Of a DNA stretch of 64,000 bases, positions 27,916 to 36,630 are shown one piece after another. The first letter of the stretch is position 1. Each line of letters starts with the position of its first letter. Made by a program: the position numbers and the translations under genes. The stretch is from UBA1952 sp965246765 (GTDB lineage: Bacteria > Bacteroidota > Bacteroidia > Chitinophagales > Chitinophagaceae): assembly GCA_965246765.1 (NCBI GenBank), contig CBDFFJ010000004.1, positions 248,001 through 312,000 of the forward strand. Reading direction: 5' to 3'. The notes beneath the pieces are model-generated. The model had not been told where the DNA came from, searched no databases, and worked only from the letters and a program-made list of their open reading frames with translations.

Positions 27916-28662
27916 TTGAATTCCTACAGCATCCGAAAGAAACATCCGCTGGCTATCCGCTGGGCGCATTGGGTAAACTTCCCCGTGCTTACAGTCATGA
28001 TCTGGAGCGGCTTCCTTATCTATTGGGCAAACGATGTCTATCGCGTTGGCTGGGGCAGCACAACGCTGCTGAAGTTTTTTCCGAAAAGCTTCTACGATGC
28101 CCTGCACATCCCGCACAGGCTGGCTGAAGGCATGGCTTTTCACTTTGCATTCATGTGGCTTTTTCTGCTTAACGGTCTGGCCTACGTCCTTTACACTGCG
28201 TTCAGCGGCGAGTGGCGGCTGCTGGTTCCCAGGCGTAAAGACTGGGGAGACGCGTGGCGCGTACTGCTCCACGACCTTCACCTCCGTAAGACTGTTCCGC
28301 CCATTGAGGGTAAGTATAATGCCGCACAGCGCATAGCTTATACTGCAATTATAATAATGGGACTCGGATCACTGCTGACGGGAATTGCCATTTATAAGCC
28401 GGTGCAGTTCGGCTGGCTTTGCAGCTTGTTGGGTGGCTACGCCTTCGCACGCATACTTCACTTCGCGCTCACCATTGGCTACTGTCTGTTCTTTGTCATT
28501 CATATTGTACAGGTGATAATAGCCGGCTGGAACAATTTCCGGGCTATGATTGCCGGCTTTGAGGTAGAAAAACTGCAAGATGCGCCTGCGCCGCTTCCGG
28601 CACCGCAACCTGTTGAAGTCCTGAACCCGTCTTTGCCAACTGAGGAAGATCAAACACTATGA
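27916..28662 (+). CDS. Cytochrome b/b6-domain membrane subunit
   Basis: A membrane protein of about 248 residues that fits the Ni-Fe-hydrogenase / thiosulfate-reductase type cytochrome b family. It starts with HPLAIRWAHWVNF, whose His is a usual heme ligand, and has four or five helices with further His at HIPHRLAEGMAFHFAFMW and HFALTIGYCLFFVIHIVQV. No ATG precedes the conserved start. I chose the TTG at 27916; a TTG at 27850 is also in frame, but a TTTG promoter-like box at 27890 lies between them. Its stop overlaps the start of the molybdopterin enzyme gene (ATGA), so the two proteins very probably form one complex. Confidence 0.82.
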   Translation: MNSYSIRKKHPLAIRWAHWVNFPVLTVMIWSGFLIYWANDVYRVGWGSTTLLKFFPKSFYDALHIPHRLAEGMAFHFAFMWLFLLNGLAYVLYTAFSGEWRLLVPRRKDWGDAWRVLLHDLHLRKTVPPIEGKYNAAQRIAYTAIIIMGLGSLLTGIAIYKPVQFGWLCSLLGGYAFARILHFALTIGYCLFFVIHIVQVIIAGWNNFRAMIAGFEVEKLQDAPAPLPAPQPVEVLNPSLPTEEDQTL

Positions 28663-29411
28663 AAGAAGAATTGACTCCTGCTACGCGTAAAGAGATCCGC
28701 AGGAAGACTTTGACGGCCTTTGCACTATTCACCCTTGCCTTCGGCATTGGCTGGTGGGCAATCATACGCATTGCAGATGCGCAAAAAGCGGCCGGCGTGC
28801 AGGCGCCCCTCCGCTCCGTATTGTCGGCAAACGAGCGCCTGTTTGCCAGTACCATGAGCCGGACCAGGATGGCCAAAACCTTTCCGGTTAGCGAGGCTGA
28901 CAAAAACGTGCGGGTCAATGGCGATGCAGGAATGGATGCGGCCTTTAACCCTGCCGACTGGAAGCTTAAAGTAACACGGGCACCCGGCGACACACTCTTC
29001 CTTTCCATTGACGACATTAAGCGGCTGCCGAAAACAGAGATTGTTTTTGACTTTAAATGCATTGAGGGCTGGGACCAGATTACGCATTGGGGCGGTGTGA
29101 AGGTTGCCGACTTCGTTAAAGCTTATCATCTGGAGGCGCAGACGTCAAAAGCATATATGGGCCTGCAAACGCCCGATGGCGGCTATTTTGTTGGTATTGA
29201 TATGCAGAGCGCCGTACATCCGCAGACTATACTTGCCTATGAGATGAACGGCCAGCCTCTTCCAAAAATCCAGGGTGCGCCGCTGCGCCTGATAATCCCG
29301 CTGAAGTATGGCATCAAGCATATCAAGCGCATCGGCACCATGTTCTTTTCCGATACGCCGCCGCGCGACTATTGGGCCGAGGCCGGCTACGACTACTATG
29401 CGGGCCATTAG
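28659..29411 (+). CDS. Molybdopterin-dependent oxidoreductase (sulfite oxidase fold)
   Basis: A 250-residue protein with an N-terminal membrane anchor or Tat-like signal (RRKTLTAFALFTLAFGIGWW, residues 14-33). The SUOX-type domain covers about 95-245, with the Mo-ligating Cys at residue 134 in KCIEGW and the following GVKVADFVKAY typical of the fold; APLRLIIPLKYG is also conserved in the family. It should transfer electrons to or from the cytochrome b encoded just upstream, in the manner of MsrP/MsrQ or other SUOX/cytochrome b pairs. The substrate cannot be told from sequence alone. Confidence 0.87.
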   Translation: MKEELTPATRKEIRRKTLTAFALFTLAFGIGWWAIIRIADAQKAAGVQAPLRSVLSANERLFASTMSRTRMAKTFPVSEADKNVRVNGDAGMDAAFNPADWKLKVTRAPGDTLFLSIDDIKRLPKTEIVFDFKCIEGWDQITHWGGVKVADFVKAYHLEAQTSKAYMGLQTPDGGYFVGIDMQSAVHPQTILAYEMNGQPLPKIQGAPLRLIIPLKYGIKHIKRIGTMFFSDTPPRDYWAEAGYDYYAGH

Positions 29412-29472
29412 CGCAGACGGGCTGCCATACAAATTGGTGCAGCGATAGGCCGTATCCGCCTAATTTCGCATT

Positions 29473-30342
29473 ATGTCATCCACCTGGTTCAGAAGAATTA
29501 AGACCGGCATCACCACCTCCACGCGCGACAAGAAAGAAGCGCCGGACGGCCTATGGCACAAATGCCCGGAATGCAAGGAAACAGTGACCATGCAGGAGCT
29601 GAAGGCCAGCGTTTACGTCTGCCCTAAATGCGAGTATCATAACCGGATAAACGCGAAGGAATATTTTGACATTCTTTTTGATGAAGGCAGGCACGAAAGG
29701 CTGTTTGATACGATTGGTCCAAAAGACAACCTGCATTTTGTGGACGTAAAGCCCTACGACAGCCGGATAAAGGACGCCCAGCGGGCAACGAGTCTCCTGG
29801 ATGCCATGACGGTAGGCGTGGGCAAAATAGGCGGCGAGCCAATGGTGATTGCCTGCATGAACTTCAACTTCATCGGCGGGTCAATGGGCTCCGTAATGGG
29901 TGAGAAGATAAGCCGAGGCATCAATTATGCCATTGAGCATCGCATGCCCTTCATGATTATCTCCAAAAGCGGTGGCGCCCGGATGATGGAAAGCGCCTTT
30001 TCGCTCATGCAGATGGCCAAGACTTCGGCTAAGCTCACACGCCTCGCTAAGGCAGGCTTGCCTTATATATCCCTGTGTACGGATCCAACTACCGGCGGAG
30101 TAACGGCGTCCTTTGCGATGCTTGGCGATATTAATATCGCGGAGCCAAAGGCGCTTATCGGCTTCGCAGGGCCGCGGGTTATCAAAGAGACCATTAAAAA
30201 AGATCTGCCGGAAGGCTTCCAGAAGTCCGAATTTCTGCTGGAGCATGGCTTCCTGGATTTTATCATTCACCGCAAAGACCTCAAGGGCAAGCTGGCTGGG
30301 GTGAGTCGTTGGTTTGTGCAGCAAGGCACCGCAGCGGCATAA
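29473..30342 (+). CDS. accD: Acetyl-CoA carboxylase carboxyltransferase beta subunit
   Basis: Transfers the carboxyl group from biotin to acetyl-CoA in fatty acid synthesis, as a complex with AccA. The 289-residue protein has the N-terminal zinc ribbon (CPEC at about 34-37 and CPKC at 53-56) and the crotonase-like core with FIGGSMGSVMGEKI and SKSGGARMMES. The oxyanion region SLCTDPTTGGVTASFAMLGD is also present. It is followed 20 bases later by smpB on the same strand. Confidence 0.97.
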   Translation: MSSTWFRRIKTGITTSTRDKKEAPDGLWHKCPECKETVTMQELKASVYVCPKCEYHNRINAKEYFDILFDEGRHERLFDTIGPKDNLHFVDVKPYDSRIKDAQRATSLLDAMTVGVGKIGGEPMVIACMNFNFIGGSMGSVMGEKISRGINYAIEHRMPFMIISKSGGARMMESAFSLMQMAKTSAKLTRLAKAGLPYISLCTDPTTGGVTASFAMLGDINIAEPKALIGFAGPRVIKETIKKDLPEGFQKSEFLLEHGFLDFIIHRKDLKGKLAGVSRWFVQQGTAAA

Positions 30343-30362
30343 TAGTTTGTCGCCGCACCATT

Positions 30363-30809
30363 ATGGCATTGCCCGTTTTCCTGAAAAACAAGCCCGCGAC
30401 CTTTGAGTACGCTATAGACGACCGGCTGGTAGCCGGTATGGTGCTTATGGGCTCAGAGATCAAGTCTATCCGTTCCGGTAAGGTCAGCTTCGGCGATTCG
30501 TACTGCGCATTTGAGCGGGACGAGCTGTGGGTGCGCAGTCTGCACATCGCAGTGTATGAGAATAGTGGCTATGTGGGCCACGATCCCCTTCGTGAACGAA
30601 AACTCCTGCTTACGAAAAAAGAGCTGCGGAAATGGGCGACCAAAGTGAAGGAAAAGGGCCTCACAATCGTGCCTTTAAACATCAGGATTGATGACAAAGG
30701 CCTCGCCAAGATGGAGATCGGCTTAGGGCGCGGCAAGAAATTACATGACAAGCGTGATTCCATTAAAGACCGTGACTCCTTGCGCGAGCTTCAACGCTTC
30801 CGCAATTAG
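30363..30809 (+). CDS. smpB: SsrA-binding protein SmpB
   Basis: A 148-residue protein that binds tmRNA and takes part in rescue of stalled ribosomes. The start MALPVFLKNK at 30363 is preferred; an in-frame upstream codon at 30309 would run into accD. Conserved pieces are GMVLMGSEIKSIR, VSFGDSY, DPLRERKLLL and the basic C-terminal tail (GRGKKLHDKRDSIKDRD), which inserts into the mRNA channel. It is probably co-transcribed with accD. Confidence 0.97.
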   Translation: MALPVFLKNKPATFEYAIDDRLVAGMVLMGSEIKSIRSGKVSFGDSYCAFERDELWVRSLHIAVYENSGYVGHDPLRERKLLLTKKELRKWATKVKEKGLTIVPLNIRIDDKGLAKMEIGLGRGKKLHDKRDSIKDRDSLRELQRFRN

Positions 30810-30821
30810 CGCGCAGGCATA

Positions 30822-32162
30822 TTATGCCACCTGTTCTTTAAAATCTATCCCGAGCTTGGCCAGATCAGCCAGCACGGGCTTATAGATAGCCGGCATGCTC
30901 GGCATCAGCACTCCATGCGGCGGCGTAACCTTCTTGTTCAAAACCAGCCTGGTCAGTATGGCCATTGGCAGGCCTACAGTCTTGGCCATTGCGGAAAGCT
31001 CGCGGTTTTCCCCCTTTATAACCATGGAAGAAATGAGCGTGTGTGGCCGGCCACGATGTGTATAACCAACCTCGTGCTGCATTACCACCATGTCCTTGTC
31101 TTCAGGCTTCATCGCCCATTTACGCTCCAGCAGGCTGAGCAGCGCATCGCCGGCCGTGCGTGCGCCTTCGGGTAATTGCTCGCCGTTAAGAACGCCCAGC
31201 CAAATCAGCATATTCATGACGCGCCCGCTGTATTTCAGGCCGAGCTTATTGGCCAGAAACTCCCGCAGGTTATTCTCAGTTTCTCCGATATAGCCATTTG
31301 TCAGGCCAATCAGCTCGGCAAAGGTTTTCGGGCCGTCGGGCAATGGTGTCTCAGTATTTGTAAGCCCGAGCCGGATCAATGCCTGCCAGCCGGCAATGAA
31401 GTCCGGATGCCGGAATGTGGCGCGGAGAAAGGTGTGCACATCCGGCACATCATAAATGTCCAGATATTTGAGCGAGTCGCGGTTCGGGTACCAGGCCAGG
31501 CTTTCCTCCAGGCCGGATATCTGAATCTGCTCGCGGGGTTGGAACATTTCGGGGTAAAGTACTTCCTTCTGCTTTGATTTGTCCAGATACGCGGCTCCGG
31601 CTTTCCCGGCATCAATAATGTTGCGGGGATTCCAGCTGAATTTATAATGCCAGGGATTATCATCGCTTTCCGGCGCAATAAGCCCGCCGCAATAGGATTT
31701 AAATGAGGTAATGCTGCCGGCCACGCGTTGGATAGAATGGATAATCCGATTAGCCGACATATGGTCAATGCCAGGGTCCAGGCCCATTTCGCACATGAAC
31801 ATCAGGCCTTCACGGCGCGCCGCCTCATGTAAAGCTCTCATCTCCGGAGAGATATAGGACGATGTAATCAGATTCTTCCTGAATTCAATACAATCTTCCG
31901 CAAGAAGGATATGCAACTGCGGCGGCATGAGCGACACAACGATGTCAGCTTCCTTTACCAAGGCCTGGCGCTCGTGTTTGCTGGTAATGTCAAAAGCGGC
32001 AGCCCGAGTGGCCGGATGCCCGCCCGTTTTCTCGGCAATGGTCGCCGCATTGCCATCGGCTACCGTTACCAGCCAGTTATTCTTTCTTGAATTGTCAAGG
32101 AGGTACTTGATCAGCCAGGTTGCGCTCTTACCGGCGCCGGCTACCAGGATGTTCGTTGCCAT
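30822..32162 (-). CDS. Saccharopine dehydrogenase-like oxidoreductase
   Basis: A 446-residue enzyme with an N-terminal Rossmann NAD(P) site (ILVAGAGKSATWL) and the saccharopine dehydrogenase C-terminal domain (about 125-440, including CEMGLDPGIDHMSA and SYCGGLIAPE). In Bacteroidota these proteins are often annotated as saccharopine dehydrogenase (lysine metabolism), but related forms act on other amines such as carboxynorspermidine; no lysine pathway genes are adjacent. It ends 12 bases from smpB in convergent orientation and starts 379 bases from gyrA in divergent orientation. Confidence 0.88.
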   Translation of the reverse strand: MATNILVAGAGKSATWLIKYLLDNSRKNNWLVTVADGNAATIAEKTGGHPATRAAAFDITSKHERQALVKEADIVVSLMPPQLHILLAEDCIEFRKNLITSSYISPEMRALHEAARREGLMFMCEMGLDPGIDHMSANRIIHSIQRVAGSITSFKSYCGGLIAPESDDNPWHYKFSWNPRNIIDAGKAGAAYLDKSKQKEVLYPEMFQPREQIQISGLEESLAWYPNRDSLKYLDIYDVPDVHTFLRATFRHPDFIAGWQALIRLGLTNTETPLPDGPKTFAELIGLTNGYIGETENNLREFLANKLGLKYSGRVMNMLIWLGVLNGEQLPEGARTAGDALLSLLERKWAMKPEDKDMVVMQHEVGYTHRGRPHTLISSMVIKGENRELSAMAKTVGLPMAILTRLVLNKKVTPPHGVLMPSMPAIYKPVLADLAKLGIDFKEQVA

Positions 32163-32541
32163 TTATACAGAATTTGTGTGTGTGAAACTGCTTACGACTT
32201 ATTGCTGGCAAACGTGCTAATCAAGGGCTTTTGTCGCTACAATATACGAAGCTCGGGCTATTGTCGCGTGCCTGGGAAATTGATATACGATTAACATTCG
32301 CGTAACCAAATCGTTCGTCAAATATTGTATGCAAAAAACTATCCCTCGCAACTAATACTATTGAATGTCACAACGCTGAAAATATTTATTGTATGCGACG
32401 CATTATGGGATAGCGTATTATGTCTGTTTTCAAGCATGTGAATATGCGGTGAAAAATGCTTCCAGCAAGGCTTTGTAGCTACAAATGGGACACCTTTTAT
32501 GGCCTTAAAAGCTTAAATTTGCGTATTACACAACGCATTTA
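32163..32541. promoter_or_regulatory. Divergent intergenic region upstream of gyrA
   Basis: A 379-base AT-rich gap without a gene. TAAATTTG at 32514-32521 matches the Bacteroidota -7 consensus TAnnTTTG and ends 20 bases before the gyrA ATG. A T-rich patch near 32494 could serve as the -33 element. No clear box is seen for the minus-strand dehydrogenase gene. Confidence 0.5.
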
Positions 32542-35193
32542 ATGAGTTTAAACGAAGATGGTCAGCTGGACCCGGGGGCTGTTCCCGAACCAGAGCGGAA
32601 TAAGATAATTCGGATCAATATTGAGGAGCAGATGAAGACTGCCTACATTGATTACTCAATGTCGGTGATCGTAGGTCGTGCCTTGCCTGATGTGCGTGAC
32701 GGCCTGAAGCCCGTACACCGTCGTGTACTGTATGCAATGCATGAGCTGGGTGTGAGCTTTAATAAAGCGCACAAAAAATCTGCGCGTATCGTCGGTGAGG
32801 TGCTCGGAAAATATCACCCGCATGGCGATACTTCAGTATATGACGCTATGGCCCGTATGGCTCAGGAGTGGTCAATGCGATATATGCTGGTGGACGGTCA
32901 GGGCAATTTCGGCTCTGCGGACGGCGACAATCCGGCAGCTATGCGCTATACCGAAGTGCGTCTTCAGCGCCTCGGCGAAAGCATGTTGGCTGATATTGAC
33001 AAAGAAACAGTTGATTTTTCCCTGAACTTTGATGATACACTGGAGGAGCCAACTGTTCTTCCAACGCGCATTCCATCTCTGCTCGTCAACGGCTCATCCG
33101 GTATCGCAGTCGGGATGGCTACCAATATGCTTCCGCACAACCTCACGGAAGTGGTGGACGGCTGCATCGCCTACATTGACAATCGTGAGATTACGGTTGA
33201 GGAACTAATGAAGTTTGTGAGGGCGCCTGACTTTCCTACCGGAGGTATCATCTACGGTATTGAAGGCGTTAAGCAAGCCTACCATACCGGGCGGGGCAGA
33301 GTAGTGGTTCGTGGCAAGGTTAATATTGAAACGAGCAAGAACGGTAAGGAAACGATTGTTATAACTTCTGTGCCTTACCAGGTAAGCCGCGACGCGCTTG
33401 CGGACAAGATCGGCCAGCTTGTTAATAATAAGATTATTGACGGTATTACGCACGTTGGTAATGAATCTAATAAAGAAGGAACCCGCGTAGTTGTTGAGCT
33501 CCGCCGCGACGCGGTAGCTCAGGTTGTCGTCAACCAGCTCTACAAGTTTTGCGAGCTGCAGACCAGCTATGGTATAAATAATGTCTGCCTGGTAGGTGGC
33601 CGTCCGCGCACGCTTAACCTAAAGGACCTGATATCTGAATTCGTTGCCTTCCGTCATGTAGTGGTGGTGCGGCGCACGGAATACGAGCTTCGCGAGGCCC
33701 GCAAGCGCGCGCATATTCTTGAAGGGTACATCATTGCACTGGATCACCTTGACGAGGTTATTACGCTCATCCGGAATTCCGTAAACCCGGAAATAGCAAA
33801 GGAAGGGCTGATCGGCAACTTCGGCATGACAGAGATCCAGGCCAAAGCGGTATTGGAGCTGCGTCTGCAGCGCCTTACCGGCATGGAGATCAATAAGATT
33901 CGTGAAGAACATGCGGAGCTGATGAAGCTGATCGCGCATCTGGAAGAGATCCTCAGTAATGAAGATATACGCTTCGGCATTATAAAAGACGAGCTGAAAG
34001 AAGTGCGTGATCGCTTTGGCGATGAACGCCGGTCTGAGATTGATTACAGCGACAGTGAGGTGGACATGCTGGATATGATTAAGGAAGAAGACGTTGTTAT
34101 TACGATTTCCCACCTTGGCTATATCAAGCGCACTTCCTCTGCCGATTATCGGTCGCAGCGCAGAGGTGGCCGTGGCGCTATGGGCGGCAAGACGCGGGAA
34201 GAAGACTACATAGAGCATCTTTTCGTTGCCTCCACACACCATACACTGCTGTTTTTCACTGAGAAAGGCCGCTGCTTCTGGCTTAAAGTGTACAAAATTC
34301 CTGAGGGCGACCGGAATACCAAAGGCCGCGCTATTCAGAACCTGATTCAGATACCGCAGGACGATAAAATCCGCACAATCATAGATGTTCCGCAGCTGGA
34401 AGACCAGGAATATCTTCAAAATCATTGTGTCGTGCTTTGCACAAAGCAGGGTATTATCAAGAAGACCTCCCTGGAAGATTTTTCACGGCCACGTGCTAAT
34501 GGCATCAATGCCATTACGATTCAGGAAGGCGACCAACTGCTGGATGTATCACTCACAGATGGTAACAGCTACATTATGATGGCCGTTAAAACCGGCCGGG
34601 CTATCTGTTTCCCGGAAGACAAGGTGAGGACAACCGGTCGCGGCGCCATTGGCGTATATGGCATTGACATGGACGAGGCTGCGGGCGACGAAGTAATTGG
34701 TATGCTCTGCATTCCGCGGACGGATACCAAGCACCAGATTCTCGTCGTATCGGAAAAAGGCCTGGGTAAGCGCACTGCGTTTCTCCAAAAACAGGAGACG
34801 CCAGCCGAAGGTGAAGATGCAGCTAACGTGGTGGAAATCGTTAATCCCGAAGGTCAGCCTGAAAAATACGAGCTTGCCTACCGCGTTACAAATCGTGGCG
34901 GCAAAGGCGTGAAAACCATTAATATAACCCCTAAAACGGGCGGACTAGTGGGCTTGCTCGCGGTAGGAGAGACGGACGATCTGATGATAACGTGTAAGTC
35001 AGGCGTCACTATCCGCATGCGGGTTGCTGCTATACGTGAGGCAGGCCGCGCTACCCAAGGCGTAAAGCTCATAAATATTGATGAAGGCGATGAGATCGCG
35101 GCCATTGCGCGCATAGCTGAACAAGAAGTGCAGGGTGAAGATGATGATGAGGCGGCCCACATTATTGACCTTAATCCAAGCCCGGACGCCTAA
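32542..35193 (+). CDS. gyrA: DNA gyrase subunit A
   Basis: Breaks and rejoins DNA in the GyrA2GyrB2 complex to add negative supercoils. The 883-residue protein has the active-site Tyr136 in MRYTEVRL. It carries the GyrA box QRRGGRG in the C-terminal wrapping domain, which separates it from ParC. The quinolone pocket reads HPHGDTSVYD, with Thr97 at the position of E. coli Ser83 and Asp101 at that of Asp87. The C-terminus ends in an acidic tail (QGEDDDEA). A TPR protein gene follows after 91 bases. Confidence 0.98.
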   Translation: MSLNEDGQLDPGAVPEPERNKIIRINIEEQMKTAYIDYSMSVIVGRALPDVRDGLKPVHRRVLYAMHELGVSFNKAHKKSARIVGEVLGKYHPHGDTSVYDAMARMAQEWSMRYMLVDGQGNFGSADGDNPAAMRYTEVRLQRLGESMLADIDKETVDFSLNFDDTLEEPTVLPTRIPSLLVNGSSGIAVGMATNMLPHNLTEVVDGCIAYIDNREITVEELMKFVRAPDFPTGGIIYGIEGVKQAYHTGRGRVVVRGKVNIETSKNGKETIVITSVPYQVSRDALADKIGQLVNNKIIDGITHVGNESNKEGTRVVVELRRDAVAQVVVNQLYKFCELQTSYGINNVCLVGGRPRTLNLKDLISEFVAFRHVVVVRRTEYELREARKRAHILEGYIIALDHLDEVITLIRNSVNPEIAKEGLIGNFGMTEIQAKAVLELRLQRLTGMEINKIREEHAELMKLIAHLEEILSNEDIRFGIIKDELKEVRDRFGDERRSEIDYSDSEVDMLDMIKEEDVVITISHLGYIKRTSSADYRSQRRGGRGAMGGKTREEDYIEHLFVASTHHTLLFFTEKGRCFWLKVYKIPEGDRNTKGRAIQNLIQIPQDDKIRTIIDVPQLEDQEYLQNHCVVLCTKQGIIKKTSLEDFSRPRANGINAITIQEGDQLLDVSLTDGNSYIMMAVKTGRAICFPEDKVRTTGRGAIGVYGIDMDEAAGDEVIGMLCIPRTDTKHQILVVSEKGLGKRTAFLQKQETPAEGEDAANVVEIVNPEGQPEKYELAYRVTNRGGKGVKTINITPKTGGLVGLLAVGETDDLMITCKSGVTIRMRVAAIREAGRATQGVKLINIDEGDEIAAIARIAEQEVQGEDDDEAAHIIDLNPSPDA

Positions 35194-35284
35194 GCGGAGC
35201 TGTAATTTTACCGGTAAAAGGCATCTCCTTTTAAAAAAGAGAGGCACTTTTATTAATATTACCCAACTGATCACTATTCAACAC

Positions 35285-36547
35285 ATGAAAAAATCCATTG
35301 TCCTGCTTAGCATCCTTTGCGGCAGCCTGTCTGCCTTCGCGCAAAAAAGCAAGATCCGAGATGCACGCGATTACCTTTCTGACAATAATTATAAAAAAGC
35401 GCTGCCTGTAATAAATGAAGCAGTAGCCAGTGACGAAACAAAGAACAATGCAGATGCCTGGTACCTGCGCGGGATGGCTTATTTACAGAAAGCGATAGAT
35501 ACGATGGCACATGCGCCTGAGGCGGCAGGGGAGAGCTATACATCCCTGATGAAGGCTTTAAGTATTAAGCCCGATTACGGTCCGGAAATCAATAATGCCC
35601 TTTACTCTAATGCTTTACTGACCTTCAACGCAGGCGTGGCCGCGTACAGCGCGAAAGATTACGCCACTGCTTACGATAACTTCATGAAGGTTTCTACAAT
35701 ATATAATGCAGGCGGCAAAACCCGGTTCGCATCCGACAAAGGCTTTACAGACCTTGTAGGCAGCGCAAAGTCAAATGCCGCATACAGCGCGCTCAACGCT
35801 AAGCGTGACGCAGACGCATTAGCTATTTTTAATGAGATAAAATCTTTCGGAAGCAAGCCTGACTCAAACGTTTATCAGGCGATTATTGAAATCAGTCAGC
35901 GGCAGAACAATGACGATGCTGCGCTTGCTGCTATTACAGAGGCGCGCGGTAAATTCCCTGCGAGTCAGCTGTTTCGCAACCTTGAGCTCAACTATTACAT
36001 CAGGACCGGAAAGCAGGATGTACTCCTTGGTAAGCTTGAGGAGGCGGTAAAGGCTGATCCGGGTAATGCCGAGCTTCTGTTCAATTTAGGCAACGCTTAC
36101 CAGAATGCCGCCTTCCCTAAAGACGCTTCCGGAAAGGATTTGACACGTCCGGCCAACTTCAACGACATTTTCGCGAAGGGCGAAGAGACCTATAAAAAGG
36201 CAATCGGCATGAATGCTACAAATCCGGATTACAATTATAATCTGGGCGTACTATATTTTGACGCCGCCGTTGACTTGAACAAAAAGATGAATGACATTAA
36301 AGGCATGAGCCCCGCGGAGCAAAAGCAATATGACGAGCTGCTGAAGGCAAGAAACGGCTGGTTTGAAAAAGCGCTTCCACCGTTAGAAAGCGCTTACACC
36401 GCGCTGGACGCCCGCGCCGGGTCGCTCAGCATGGAGGAAAAGCTCACCTACCAAAAAACAATGATCGGTCTGCGTGAGATTTATTCCCGCCAGAACAATA
36501 AGCCTAAGACAGACGAGCTGAAGAAGAAGTTGGACGCGCTACGCTAA
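35285..36547 (+). CDS. Secreted tetratricopeptide-repeat protein
   Basis: A 420-residue protein from the ATG at 35285, with signal peptide MKKSIVLLSILCGSLSAFAQ. An upstream in-frame start would lie inside gyrA and is rejected. Several TPR-like helix pairs are visible, such as NADAWYLRGMAYLQKAI, TFNAGVAAYSAKDYATAYDN and AELLFNLGNAYQNAA. TPR proteins act as scaffolds, and periplasmic ones are common in Bacteroidota, but the partner is unknown. It may be read through from gyrA; a strong terminator follows. Confidence 0.85.
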   Translation: MKKSIVLLSILCGSLSAFAQKSKIRDARDYLSDNNYKKALPVINEAVASDETKNNADAWYLRGMAYLQKAIDTMAHAPEAAGESYTSLMKALSIKPDYGPEINNALYSNALLTFNAGVAAYSAKDYATAYDNFMKVSTIYNAGGKTRFASDKGFTDLVGSAKSNAAYSALNAKRDADALAIFNEIKSFGSKPDSNVYQAIIEISQRQNNDDAALAAITEARGKFPASQLFRNLELNYYIRTGKQDVLLGKLEEAVKADPGNAELLFNLGNAYQNAAFPKDASGKDLTRPANFNDIFAKGEETYKKAIGMNATNPDYNYNLGVLYFDAAVDLNKKMNDIKGMSPAEQKQYDELLKARNGWFEKALPPLESAYTALDARAGSLSMEEKLTYQKTMIGLREIYSRQNNKPKTDELKKKLDALR

Positions 36548-36570
36548 GCATTTCGGTTCGCAACTATATT

Positions 36571-36612
36571 AAACGCGATGCAGCATGATAAACGCCTGCA
36601 TCGCGTTTTTAC
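36571..36612 (+). terminator. Rho-independent terminator after the TPR gene
   Basis: A 13-bp perfect stem (AAACGCGATGCAG and its complement) with a 12-base loop is followed by TTTTT. It separates the gyrA-TPR unit from the helicase gene. Confidence 0.85.
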
Positions 36613-36630
36613 TTTAAAATAAAAAATAAT

